Origin: SIG710 sp045587665 | GTDB taxonomy: Bacteria; Bacillota; Clostridia; Oscillospirales; CAG-272 | Assembly (NCBI GenBank): GCA_045587665.1 | Contig: JAZNCT010000063.1 | Coordinates: 1-16,960, forward strand | Length of the DNA: 16,960 bases | Direction of reading: 5' to 3' | Part shown: positions 1 to 7,067 of the stretch, piece after piece | Numbering within the stretch: position 1 is the first letter of the stretch | Layout of the letters: each line of letters begins with the position of its first letter | Translations under genes and position numbers: made by a program | The notes under the pieces: generated by a model | What the model saw: the letters and a program-made list of their open reading frames with translations, nothing else | What the model was told of the DNA's origin: nothing | Databases searched by the model: none

Positions 1-19
1 ACCGCTTGGCCTCCGACTT

Positions 20-67
20 AATAAAGCAAAGGCTGTTTCCAAGAAAAGAAACAGCCTTTGCTTTATT
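20..67. terminator. bidirectional hairpin terminator after coaW
   Basis: A perfect inverted repeat has 20-nt arms at 20-39 and 48-67 and an 8-nt loop. The outer part of the stem is A/T (AATAAAG on the left, CTTTATT on the right), so each transcript carries its own U-rich 3' arm. The stop codon of the minus-strand kinase gene (67-69) overlaps the right arm. On the plus strand a TAA at 19-21 directly precedes the stem, so a convergent gene outside the window might end there; too little of it is visible to call. The design matches the hairpin at 4948-4992. Confidence 0.8.
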
Positions 68-921
68 TATTTGGTCGGATGAAGAGCAGCACCTATAACA
101 GTGCCAAACTGAGAGTTTTCCGGGAAAATAAATTTAACCCCGAAAACGCCCTCAAGATTTTCAAAAACAGCTCTCACATGAGGAAGTATAGTGAGATTTC
201 CCGTTAGCACAATATTTTTAAGCTTGTGTGCTCTTGCGGCAAAGATAGCCGTTGTGGCAACGGTTTCTGCAACCATGTTCACAATTCCAAGGGCAATATC
301 GCTCTTGCTTGCAATATCGCTCACCTTGCCAAAATTAGACGCCGTCAGCTCCTCATTCATGCCCGGATATTTATGGTTTTTTGAAAGGTCCTTGACCCTG
401 AGATCAATATTTGCAAGGTCACCTTCGGCACATATCTGCTCTATGTGATCTATAGTGTCAATGCCTATCATTTTTTTTGAAAGTCCAATAAGAGTTCCGC
501 CTCCAACACCTGTTCCGCCCATATAGTCGTTGTGGCATTTGCCAGAGCTGTCAACAAAAGCGTGTATGATAGCCGTTCCCGTTCCCATGCTCACAACTAT
601 TGCCTCGCTGAGCCCGGAGAGGTAAAGACCTCCTATTCCAACACTGCCAAATTCGGGAACAGGTCTACAGTCAAGCGAATAAATCGGCTGTTCAACGTAA
701 GATGATCCAACACCCGTCATCATAACTCTGTCTATGTCCGAAAGAGACAATCCGTTTTGAAGAGTAAATTTTCCAAGTGCTCCGTAGATAGAGGTTATGG
801 GGTCTGTTGCTCTCACAAACTGCGGTTTTATAAGCCTTGAGGGCTTGCCACCTCTGTCTGCTTCAAAGCCTACTATTTTCGTTGTACTTCCGCCAACGTC
901 TATCCCAATCACAACGCCCAT
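67..921 (-). CDS. coaW: type II pantothenate kinase
   Basis: Probably phosphorylates pantothenate with ATP, the first step of coenzyme A synthesis, in the cytosol. The 284-aa product has the ASKHA-fold signature of type II (CoaW, eukaryote-like) enzymes. DVGGSTTK at residues 8-15 is the phosphate-1 loop, GVGSSYVE at 70-77 is a family motif, SMGTGT at 111-116 is phosphate-2 like, and GGTGVGGGT at 135-143 is typical of the family. The C-terminal part has a sugar-kinase-like LTGNL segment near 240. The length fits the family (about 260-290 aa). The start is supported by AAAGGAG a few bases upstream (929-935) and a consensus promoter (955-983). It is a single-gene unit closed by the hairpin at 20-67. 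BadF/BadG-type ATPases share the fold, but the motif set and length favour pantothenate kinase. Confidence 0.85.
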   Translation of the reverse strand: MGVVIGIDVGGSTTKIVGFEADRGGKPSRLIKPQFVRATDPITSIYGALGKFTLQNGLSLSDIDRVMMTGVGSSYVEQPIYSLDCRPVPEFGSVGIGGLYLSGLSEAIVVSMGTGTAIIHAFVDSSGKCHNDYMGGTGVGGGTLIGLSKKMIGIDTIDHIEQICAEGDLANIDLRVKDLSKNHKYPGMNEELTASNFGKVSDIASKSDIALGIVNMVAETVATTAIFAARAHKLKNIVLTGNLTILPHVRAVFENLEGVFGVKFIFPENSQFGTVIGAALHPTK

Positions 922-954
922 TTATCTTCTCCTTTGCAGTTGTTTTTCTTTATC

Positions 955-983
955 ATTATAGCACACTCTCTTATAATTGTCAA
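955..983 (-). promoter_or_regulatory. sigma-A promoter of coaW
   Basis: On the minus strand TTGACA (978-983) is followed by a 17-bp spacer and TATAAT (955-960). Both hexamers are perfect consensus, and the -10 box lies about 33 bp from the coaW start. No operator-like repeat is visible, which suggests constitutive expression. Confidence 0.85.
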
Positions 984-994
984 CAAAATAAGCC

Positions 995-1025
995 TCAAAT
1001 GAAAAGGGGCTGATCATCAGCCCCT
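995..1025 (-). terminator. terminator of the oadB-oadG unit
   Basis: An inverted repeat AGGGGCTGAT / ATCAGCCCCT (1005-1014, 1016-1025) gives a GC-rich stem. In minus-strand transcripts the stem is followed by a U-rich run (UUUUCAUUU), as in an intrinsic terminator. It begins about 11 bp after the stop codon of the small OadG-like gene. Confidence 0.85.
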
Positions 1026-1035
1026 ACACGATATT

Positions 1036-1182
1036 TTATTTACTGAATATCTTGTTTATGATCAGAGTTGCACCCATGATAACTCCGATAACTATGAATA
1101 TACCAAGCATTCCGATGCCCATATATTCAAGGTTTTTAACAAAATTCATTGGTTCAAATATTACGCCTTCAAGTCCAAACAT
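1036..1182 (-). CDS. OadG-like small subunit of Na+-translocating decarboxylase (48 aa)
   Basis: A 48-aa protein, MFGLEGVIFEPMNFVKNLEY at its N-terminus, then one hydrophobic helix (about residues 21-42, rich in Gly, Ile, Met) and a short basic tail (NKIFSK). This is the layout of the gamma/delta subunits of sodium-translocating decarboxylases, which have one N-terminal membrane helix and hold the complex together. It is shorter than classical OadG (about 80-100 aa) and lacks the Pro/Ala-rich C-terminal stretch and metal-binding tail. GGAGGTG 5 nt before the ATG is an excellent ribosome binding site. It begins 15 bp after the oadB stop and is surely co-transcribed with it. Position, single helix and strong RBS make it a real gene; the exact subfamily is inferred. 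Confidence 0.8.
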   Translation of the reverse strand: MFGLEGVIFEPMNFVKNLEYMGIGMLGIFIVIGVIMGATLIINKIFSK

Positions 1183-1197
1183 TTTAACACCTCCATA

Positions 1198-2325
1198 TTA
1201 GCTGAACAGGCCGAGAATAAGTCCGCCTGCAATAACAGATGCGATCTGACCGGATACGTTTACACCTATCGAGTGCATTAGCAGGAAGTTTTGCGGATCC
1301 TCGTCCTGACCCATCTTGTGAACGATACGACCCGACATGGGGAATGCGGAAATACCTGCCGCGCCAATCATGGGATTGATCTTTTCCTTGAGGAAGAGGT
1401 TGAGGAACTTTGCAAAGAATACGCCTCCGGCAGTATCAAAGATGAATGCAAAAAGACCGAGACCGAGGATCAGAAGTGTTACGGGAGAAAGGAACTGATC
1501 AGCCTGCATCTTAAATGCGATAGTGATTCCGAGGAAGATCGTTATAAGATTTGCGAGAACCTTCTGTGCTGTCTCGGAAAGAGAATCGAGAACACCGCAC
1601 TCACGGATAAGGTTACCGAACATAAGGAAACCGATAAGAGCCGCAGAGGAAGGAGCCACCGCACTTGCAACGATGGAAATTACAATGGGGAAAAGGATGC
1701 GGGTCGTCTTTGAAACAGACTTCTGAGTATAGGGCATACGGATAAGTCTTTCCTTCTTTGTTGTGCAAAGCTTAATTATCGGAGGCTGAATGATCGGCAC
1801 AAGCGCCATATAGGAATACGCCGAAACCATGATAGCCGCAATGTAACCGCCCTTTGTGGGATCGTCACCGAGAAGTGTATTTGCAACGGCGATAGCTGTC
1901 GGACCGTCAGCCGCACCGATGATACCGATAGAAGCGGCAACCTCTGTGGGGAAGAAGACGGAAGCGAGACAGAAGGTAAAGAAGATACCGAACTGCGCCG
2001 CCGCACCGAAAAGCATAAGCTTGGGATTTGAAAGAAGCGGGCCGAAATCGATCATCGCGCCGATACCGATAAAGAGGATCAGCGGAAACAGCTCATTGGC
2101 TATACCTGCATTAAAGAGCGTTTCAAGAGGCTCGATAGCACCAGAAAAGGGCACATTTACGATAATTGCACCAAAGCCCATTGGCAAAAGAAGAGTGGGT
2201 TCCATCTGCTTTTTTATTGCCAGATATATAAGAATCCCGCCGATGATCCACATCACGATCATCTTCCAGTTGCCGTTTTCTCCAAAGGCAAGAAGATTTT
2301 GATAAAGAATTTGAAACTTATCCAT
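1198..2325 (-). CDS. oadB: Na+-translocating decarboxylase beta subunit (OadB/MmdB/GcdB family)
   Basis: The membrane subunit that couples decarboxylation of carboxybiotin to Na+ export in oxaloacetate, methylmalonyl-CoA or glutaconyl-CoA decarboxylases. The 375-aa product is highly hydrophobic with about 9-11 membrane segments. The catalytic motif AADGPTAI contains D140, matching D203 of Klebsiella OadB. INPMIGAAGISAFPMSGR at 316-333 contains N317, S326 and R333 at the spacing of Klebsiella N373, S382 and R389, so the ion-path residues are intact. An AAGGAG-type RBS precedes the ATG, with a promoter at 2355-2383. The next gene downstream encodes the OadG-like subunit. No carboxyltransferase (alpha) or biotin carrier gene is present on either side, so the substrate cannot be told from this locus. 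Confidence 0.92.
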   Translation of the reverse strand: MDKFQILYQNLLAFGENGNWKMIVMWIIGGILIYLAIKKQMEPTLLLPMGFGAIIVNVPFSGAIEPLETLFNAGIANELFPLILFIGIGAMIDFGPLLSNPKLMLFGAAAQFGIFFTFCLASVFFPTEVAASIGIIGAADGPTAIAVANTLLGDDPTKGGYIAAIMVSAYSYMALVPIIQPPIIKLCTTKKERLIRMPYTQKSVSKTTRILFPIVISIVASAVAPSSAALIGFLMFGNLIRECGVLDSLSETAQKVLANLITIFLGITIAFKMQADQFLSPVTLLILGLGLFAFIFDTAGGVFFAKFLNLFLKEKINPMIGAAGISAFPMSGRIVHKMGQDEDPQNFLLMHSIGVNVSGQIASVIAGGLILGLFS

Positions 2326-2354
2326 TTTATTCTCCTTAAATTTTTTCGCAAGAT

Positions 2355-2383
2355 ATTATAACATAATAAGTAAAAAAAAACAA
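2355..2383 (-). promoter_or_regulatory. promoter of the oadB-oadG unit
   Basis: On the minus strand TTGTTT (2378-2383), a 17-bp spacer that begins with a T-tract, and a perfect TATAAT (2355-2360), about 30 bp before the oadB start. It is divergent from the arsR promoter. Confidence 0.65.
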
Positions 2384-2430
2384 CTCTTTTATCATTTTTT
2401 CTTCGAAAAGCAATATTTTTGTCAAAACCA

Positions 2431-2459
2431 TTGACAAAAACGCATGAATGTGCTATCAT
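2431..2459 (+). promoter_or_regulatory. promoter of the metal-efflux operon
   Basis: TTGACA (2431-2436), a 17-bp spacer and TATCAT (2454-2459) lie 36 bp before the repressor ATG. The -10 box runs into the repeat region at 2457-2480. Confidence 0.8.
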
Positions 2460-2480
2460 ATGAATACATATACATATGAA
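2457..2480 (+). promoter_or_regulatory. probable ArsR/SmtB-type operator
   Basis: CATATGAA occurs twice in direct orientation (2457-2464 and 2473-2480), and ATATG-N4-CATAT forms a short dyad (2458-2471). The segment overlaps the -10 box and the transcription start region of the arsR-family gene. ArsR/SmtB repressors typically bind AT-rich ATATGAA / TTCATAT elements at this place, so autoregulation with metal release is likely. The exact site is inferred. Confidence 0.55.
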
Positions 2481-2494
2481 CGGAGATTCAAATA

Positions 2495-2848
2495 ATGTCA
2501 AAAACTTCAAAACACGATCATTCGGCACTTGTAGACAGACTTCACCGTGATCTGCCTGCAGAGGAGCATCTCTGCGACCTTGCGGATCTTTTCAAGATCT
2601 TTGGCGACACAACGAGAATGAGAATACTTTATTCTCTTTTTGAAAGCGAGCTTTGCGTCTGTGCCATTGCTGAGCTTCTTGGAATGACACAGTCTGCCAT
2701 TTCGCATCAGCTAAAGGTGCTTAAAGACAATCACCTTGTTGCAAACCACCGTGAGGGCAAAACAATTTATTATTTCCTTGCAGATGATCATGTGAGATTC
2801 ATCATTCAGCAGGGATATGACCATTTGAAAGAAGGAGAAAAGCAATGA
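2495..2848 (+). CDS. ArsR/SmtB-family metal-sensing repressor
   Basis: A 117-aa winged-helix repressor that should release DNA when it binds Zn, Cd or Pb and so induce the pump downstream. ELCVCAIAELLGMTQSAISH (53-72) contains the CVC motif (C54, C56) that forms the alpha3 soft-metal site in CadC and ArsR, followed by the recognition helix. C27 in the N-terminal helix could be a further ligand. The C-terminal helix carries D97, H99, H110 and E113, the spacing D-x-H-x10-H-x2-E of the alpha5 zinc site in SmtB (D104, H106, H117, E120). Both classical site types therefore appear complete enough to bind metal. It is the first gene of the operon, and its stop overlaps the next start as ATGA. Calling it CadC, SmtB or CzrA would be arbitrary. 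Confidence 0.92.
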   Translation: MSKTSKHDHSALVDRLHRDLPAEEHLCDLADLFKIFGDTTRMRILYSLFESELCVCAIAELLGMTQSAISHQLKVLKDNHLVANHREGKTIYYFLADDHVRFIIQQGYDHLKEGEKQ

Positions 2849-3063
2849 AAAAATCATTTAGAATTGAGGATCTTTGCTGTGCAAACTGCGCTGCAAAGCT
2901 TGAAAATGCTATCAGCAAAGTAGATGGTGTTGAAAAGGTTTCACTGAATTTTATTGCAGAAAAACTCACCATTGAAGCTGATGGGGATAAATTTGACACA
3001 ATAATGCAAGAATGTGTTAAACTTGCCAAACGCATCGAGCCTGATTGCCGCATAATTTTTTAA
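2845..3063 (+). CDS. stand-alone HMA-domain metal-binding protein
   Basis: A 72-aa ferredoxin-like heavy-metal-associated domain that probably carries metal to the pump or acts as its detached N-terminal domain. The binding loop is DLCCANCAAK (residues 9-18), with C11, C12 and C15. The CCxxC form with an extra Cys resembles the N-terminal domains of Zn/Cd pumps more than the GMxCxxC of copper chaperones. The gene starts inside the repressor stop (ATGA overlap), with AGAAGGAGAA just upstream as RBS, and ends 3 nt before the ATPase ATG. The pump itself starts without an HMA domain, so this small gene supplies it in trans. Confidence 0.88.
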   Translation: MKKSFRIEDLCCANCAAKLENAISKVDGVEKVSLNFIAEKLTIEADGDKFDTIMQECVKLAKRIEPDCRIIF

Positions 3064-3066
3064 AGC

Positions 3067-4896
3067 ATGAAACGCAGAGAAAAACGCACACTTATTAGAA
3101 TTTGCTTTGCAGCTTTGGCTCTTATACCGGCATTTTTCATTCCCTCAAAGGGCCCTCTCAAACTTTTTATATTCCTCATACCCTATATTATTGTCGGATA
3201 TGACGTTCTTATAAGTGCACTGAGAAATATTCTTCACACGCAGCTTCTTGATGAACAGTTTCTAATGGCAATAGCAACTGTGGGTGCACTTATACTCGGC
3301 GAATACACAGAGGCGGTTGCCGTTATGCTTTTTTATCAGATAGGCGAATTATTCCAAAGCATTGCGGTGGGCAAGAGCAGAAAAAGCATTGCAAAGCTTA
3401 TGGATATAAGACCCAACAGGGCAAGAGTTATCCGAAATGGGGTTGAAGTAGATCTTTCACCGGATGAAGTTGAGGCAGGAGAAATAATTATAATAAGACC
3501 GGGCGAAAGAGTGCCCCTTGACGGTATTATAACTGAGGGAAGCACAGCACTTGATACGGCGGCACTCACAGGCGAAAGCCTGCCGAGAGATGTAGCCGCA
3601 GGCGACAGAATTTTCAGTGGCTCTATCAATCTCAGTTCTTTTATAAAGGTGAAGACCGAAAGCGTCTATGCAGAAAGCACTGTTGCAAAAATTCTTGAGC
3701 TTATAGAGAACGCCTACGAAAAAAAGGCGAAGACAGAAAATTTTATAACAAGATTTGCAAGATATTATACCCCTATAGTGGTATTTTCTTCCCTTCTTCT
3801 TGCCATTGTTCCTCCGCTCTTTCTTGGCGATTTTCCGGCATGGGTAAAGAGAGCGCTTGTTTTTCTTGTTGTTTCCTGCCCCTGCGCCCTTGTCATTTCA
3901 GTTCCCCTTTCGTTTTTCGGAGGAATCGGCGGCGCATCTAAAAATGGTATCCTTATCAAAGGTACTTCAAATCTTGAAACACTTTCAAAGCTAAAGACTG
4001 TTGTTTTTGACAAAACAGGCACTCTGACCCAGGGCAGCTTCAAGGTTTCACATATAGAGTGCTTTAACTGCAGTGAAGATGAATTGCTTGAACTTGCCGC
4101 GGCGGCAGAAAGCGGTTCAAACCACCCAATAGGATTGGCTATTCTGAAGCTTTACGGAAAAGAAGTCCTCACGCCCGAATGCATCACCGAACATCCCGGG
4201 CTTGGGATAGAAGCTGTGGTAGAGGGCAGAAAAATTTATGTAGGAAACGAAAAGCTAATGAGCAAATGCTCTGCGAATATTTACAAAAACATTGAAAGCG
4301 GCACAGCTGTGCATATATCGGAGGGTGAAAAATATCTTGGTTATATTCTGATAAACGATGAAGTAAAGCAGCAGTCGGCAAATGCTATCAAGGCTCTTTA
4401 TGATATCGGTATAAAAAACACAGTTATGCTTTCCGGTGACAAAAATGATGTCTGTGCACACGTGGCAAAAAAGCTCGGCATTGGCAATTATTTTGCCGAG
4501 CTTATGCCCAAAGATAAGGTTGAACACCTTGAAATGATTATAGATAAAGACGCTCCCGTTGCATTTGTCGGTGACGGGATAAACGATGCCCCTGTTCTTG
4601 CAAGAGCTGATGTGGGAATTGCTATGGGTGCCCTTGGAAGCGATGCTGCCATAGAAAGTGCCGACATTGTGCTTATGGATGATAATCCAATAAAAATTTC
4701 CGAAGCCATAAAAATTGCGAGAAAAACTATGGCTATCGTCCACCAGAATATTGTTTTTGCAATTGGAGTAAAAATGCTGGTTCTAATACTTGGCGCATTT
4801 GGCGTTGCCGGAATGTGGGGGGCAATATTTGCCGACGTTGGGGTTATGGTCATTGCAATTCTTAACGCAATGAGAACACTCAGCAGCAAAAACTGA
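3067..4896 (+). CDS. cadA: Zn/Cd/Pb-exporting P1B-type ATPase (CadA/ZntA type)
   Basis: An inner-membrane ATPase that exports divalent soft metals. In the 609 aa: TGES at 168-171 (actuator), CPC at 271-273 (transport site in the sixth helix), DKTGT with phosphorylated D315, HP at 353-354, GDGINDAP at 502-509, K569 in the next-to-last helix and D590 (FADVG) in the last helix. CPC plus this Lys and Asp is the P1B-2 signature for Zn, Cd and Pb, as opposed to the Tyr-Asn/Met-Ser set of copper pumps. It begins almost directly with the first membrane helix and has no HMA domain, unlike standard CadA (about 700 aa). There is no Shine-Dalgarno before the ATG, which lies 3 nt after the preceding stop, so translation is probably coupled to the HMA gene. 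Confidence 0.95.
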   Translation: MKRREKRTLIRICFAALALIPAFFIPSKGPLKLFIFLIPYIIVGYDVLISALRNILHTQLLDEQFLMAIATVGALILGEYTEAVAVMLFYQIGELFQSIAVGKSRKSIAKLMDIRPNRARVIRNGVEVDLSPDEVEAGEIIIIRPGERVPLDGIITEGSTALDTAALTGESLPRDVAAGDRIFSGSINLSSFIKVKTESVYAESTVAKILELIENAYEKKAKTENFITRFARYYTPIVVFSSLLLAIVPPLFLGDFPAWVKRALVFLVVSCPCALVISVPLSFFGGIGGASKNGILIKGTSNLETLSKLKTVVFDKTGTLTQGSFKVSHIECFNCSEDELLELAAAAESGSNHPIGLAILKLYGKEVLTPECITEHPGLGIEAVVEGRKIYVGNEKLMSKCSANIYKNIESGTAVHISEGEKYLGYILINDEVKQQSANAIKALYDIGIKNTVMLSGDKNDVCAHVAKKLGIGNYFAELMPKDKVEHLEMIIDKDAPVAFVGDGINDAPVLARADVGIAMGALGSDAAIESADIVLMDDNPIKISEAIKIARKTMAIVHQNIVFAIGVKMLVLILGAFGVAGMWGAIFADVGVMVIAILNAMRTLSSKN

Positions 4897-4946
4897 TCAC
4901 CGGTAAACAATAATTTAGCGGTGAGTAATGCCCAATAAATTATTGT
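4897..4946 (+). other. possible H-type pseudoknot in the 3' UTR of cadA
   Basis: Directly after the cadA stop, TCACCG (4897-4902) can pair with CGGTGA (4919-4924), and ACAATAATTTA (4907-4917) with TAAATTATTGT (4936-4946). The two helices interleave, which is pseudoknot topology; if not formed together they are mutually exclusive hairpins. The terminator hairpin follows at once. Function unknown. Confidence 0.3.
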
Positions 4947-4947
4947 C

Positions 4948-4992
4948 TAAATAAAGAAGTCTGCTTCAAAAAGAAGCAGACTTCTTTATTTA
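4948..4992. terminator. bidirectional terminator between cadA and rqcH
   Basis: A perfect inverted repeat has 20-nt arms (4948-4967 and 4973-4992) and an A5 loop. The outer stem is A/T (TAAATAAAG / CTTTATTTA), giving U-rich ends in both directions between two convergent genes. The rqcH stop (4986-4988) lies inside the arm. Confidence 0.88.
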
Positions 4993-6752
4993 ATTCGCAT
5001 TTTAGCGATCTTTTCTGCATCGGGGGTTACAACAGCAGACCAGTTAGTGTGATATATCACAAGCCCCGGCTTGCCTGTTCCCGGCTTTTTAACATTTCTT
5101 GCAAAGGTATAATCGACCTCCACATTCTGACCGCCCCTCAGCTTTGAATAATGAGCGGCGATCTCTGCTGCATCTGTAAAATCTGCCCCCTCGGGTTCTT
5201 CACCGCCGCAAACCATAACAACGTGCGACCCGGGAACACCCTTTGCATGAAACCAGTAATCGGTCTTTTGAGCCAATTTATGGGTTATATACTCGTTTTG
5301 AGTATTATTCTTTCCGCAAAGAACTGTATACCCTCCGCCGGTCACAAACTTAAGAACAGCCGGTGCAGCGCTCTTTTTCTGCGTGTAGCTCTTCATTTTT
5401 GAAGCATATCCTGAAGAATACAGCTCATCTCTTATCTCAGAAAGATCCGAGGCGTTTTCGGCCTTTGTAAGCGCATCAAAAACCGTATAGATATATTCCA
5501 GCTCAGACCTGGCAATAGCTATCTGTTTTGTCAGCTCTACTCTTGCCGTTTTGGATTTGTTATATTTTTTATACATTCTCTGAGCATTGGCCGGCGGCGA
5601 AAGTCGCTCGTCCATTTCTATCTCTGCCACTCCAAAGCTGCCGTCGTCATTCATCACCGAATAATCCGTGAGCCTGACCCTTTTCATTCCCCTGCTCAGC
5701 ATATAGAGGTTGGCTGTTATAAGATCTCCGTATTTCTTATATTCCTCACCCTTATCACAGTCTGCAAGTTCCTGCTCCTGCGCACCTATTTTTTTGATGA
5801 GCCTGCTCTCTGCATTAGTGAGCAAATGTAGTATATCTGCGGCACGCTGACGCACCCTTTGCTCTCTGTCACGGCCTTCATAAAAGGCATCAAGCATCTC
5901 CCCGAGTGTCTCAAAATGCTTCATCACCATTGGATTGCTATAGTGGCGAAGCTCGGTAAAGCTGTATTCAACAGGACTTCCCTTTTCGTCAAGCACCATA
6001 CAAGGTGAATATTTACCCTCTTTTATCAGCTCAAGCACTGCGCTAAAGCTTTGCCAAAGCTCCTCTGCCGTGCAAAAAGCAAGGGGAGTATCGGTGTGCT
6101 TTGTGGCTCTGAAAACAATTTCCCTTGAAAGCGGAGACGATATGCCAAGATAAGAGGAAATTATAAACTTATCTGCCGCCTTTTCCTTTGGTTGCTTTTC
6201 ATATTCAGCTCTGAAGCTTTCAAAATCAGCATCCAAAGGATTGGATTTTTCCTGTTTTGGGGGCATTTCATATTTCATGCCCGGTAGAAGCTGACGCAGA
6301 GAACTTGTTGTAAAATCTATAGTTTTCAGCAGAGCTATGATCTTATTATTTTCGTCTGTAAATATCAAATTGCTGTATTTACCCATAATCTCAGCAATAA
6401 GCTTGCGCTTGCAGGGAAACCCCATTTCATCATAGGTATCAAAAACAAGCACCGCCGCTCTTTCAAAATCCGGCTGAATAATATCCGAAAGCTTTGCCCC
6501 CGTCAGATGCTTGCGAAGAAGCATGCAAAACATTGGCGGCGACATTGGGTTTTCCTTTTGCATAAAAGTAAAGGACAGCCTTGGATTGTTGGAGCCTGCA
6601 TCTATAAGAAGCCTTCTTCCTCCGCTGAGCGATCGGGTCATAATAACGATCTGATCCTTTTCGGGCTGATGTATTTTTTCGATCCTTGCCCCCAGTGCCT
6701 CTGCCTTTATTTCGCTTATCACCGAAGCAAGCATACCTGCATCAAATGCCAT
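4986..6752 (-). CDS. rqcH: ribosome quality control factor RqcH (NFACT family)
   Basis: Binds the 50S subunit carrying a stalled nascent chain and adds a C-terminal alanine tail for degradation (bacterial Rqc2 homologue, once annotated as fibronectin-binding protein FbpA). The 588 aa comprise an NFACT-N domain (about 1-160, starting MAFDAGMLASVISEIK), a helix-hairpin-helix region, a charged coiled coil (about 290-440), and an NFACT-R domain (about 468-580, with GKNNTQNE at 480-487 and DYWFHAKGVPGSHV at 498-511). The tRNA-binding pair known as D97/R98 in Bacillus subtilis RqcH is E97/R98 here (QPDFERAA), a conservative change. The length is typical. Its own promoter lies at 6785-6813 and it ends in the shared terminator with cadA. 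Confidence 0.93.
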   Translation of the reverse strand: MAFDAGMLASVISEIKAEALGARIEKIHQPEKDQIVIMTRSLSGGRRLLIDAGSNNPRLSFTFMQKENPMSPPMFCMLLRKHLTGAKLSDIIQPDFERAAVLVFDTYDEMGFPCKRKLIAEIMGKYSNLIFTDENNKIIALLKTIDFTTSSLRQLLPGMKYEMPPKQEKSNPLDADFESFRAEYEKQPKEKAADKFIISSYLGISSPLSREIVFRATKHTDTPLAFCTAEELWQSFSAVLELIKEGKYSPCMVLDEKGSPVEYSFTELRHYSNPMVMKHFETLGEMLDAFYEGRDREQRVRQRAADILHLLTNAESRLIKKIGAQEQELADCDKGEEYKKYGDLITANLYMLSRGMKRVRLTDYSVMNDDGSFGVAEIEMDERLSPPANAQRMYKKYNKSKTARVELTKQIAIARSELEYIYTVFDALTKAENASDLSEIRDELYSSGYASKMKSYTQKKSAAPAVLKFVTGGGYTVLCGKNNTQNEYITHKLAQKTDYWFHAKGVPGSHVVMVCGGEEPEGADFTDAAEIAAHYSKLRGGQNVEVDYTFARNVKKPGTGKPGLVIYHTNWSAVVTPDAEKIAKMRIK

Positions 6753-6784
6753 TTTAAAGTACCTTTCTGTTTTGGAATGTATAT

Positions 6785-6813
6785 ATTATAATACATTTTA
6801 ACCAAATATTCAA
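6785..6813 (-). promoter_or_regulatory. promoter of rqcH
   Basis: On the minus strand TTGAAT (6808-6813), a 17-bp spacer and TATAAT (6785-6790), about 33 bp before the rqcH start. AAAGG serves as the ribosome binding site. Confidence 0.75.
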
Positions 6814-7018
6814 GTGATTTTGTATAAACACAAGCAACAAAACTATTCATATTGATGACTAATAAGAATTTATCCATCTGTGAGCTATCAACTATCCTGA
6901 TATTTAAAAAACGCAACAGCGCAGTTCGGCATGCTTCTTTCCAAAGCACAGTCTAATATATAATTCCTGTGGTGCAAAGGATCTTTATATCCATTTTGAG
7001 CAAACAAATCCTAATTAA
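6814..7018. other. intergenic stretch with a possible gene remnant
   Basis: This is most of the 315-bp gap between rqcH and topB. No RNA gene, repeat or complete gene is recognisable. On the minus strand, 6888-7010 stays open for 40 codons without a start at its upstream end; its protein-like reading starts DLFAQNGYKDPLHHRNYILD. A second minus frame continues beyond it (from about 6949), as if joined by a frameshift. Both could be a decayed gene or chance. I do not recognise a family. Confidence 0.25.
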
Positions 7019-7059
7019 ATCAGCACCCATTTAGCGCAACATTCTAATTGGGTGCTGAT
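7019..7059 (-). terminator. hairpin after topB
   Basis: ATCAGCACCCA (7019-7029) pairs with TGGGTGCTGAT (7049-7059), and the stem can extend inward by TTAG/CTAA past one mismatch. In minus-strand transcripts the stem is followed by UUAAUUAGG, only a weak U-tract. It lies 9 bp beyond the topB stop. Confidence 0.65.
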
Positions 7060-7067
7060 ATTGATGT

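Noticed and set aside
1291..2302. Plus-strand open frames inside oadB
   Set aside because: They oppose a gene with intact catalytic motifs and have no RBS; composition is atypical.
4255..4910. Minus-strand open frames inside cadA
   Set aside because: Antisense shadows of the ATP-binding domain and last helices of a clearly real ATPase.
6719..6949. 76-codon minus-strand open frame upstream of rqcH
   Set aside because: It overlaps the rqcH start and runs through the rqcH promoter; no RBS or recognisable domain. Part of it may belong to the remnant noted nearby.
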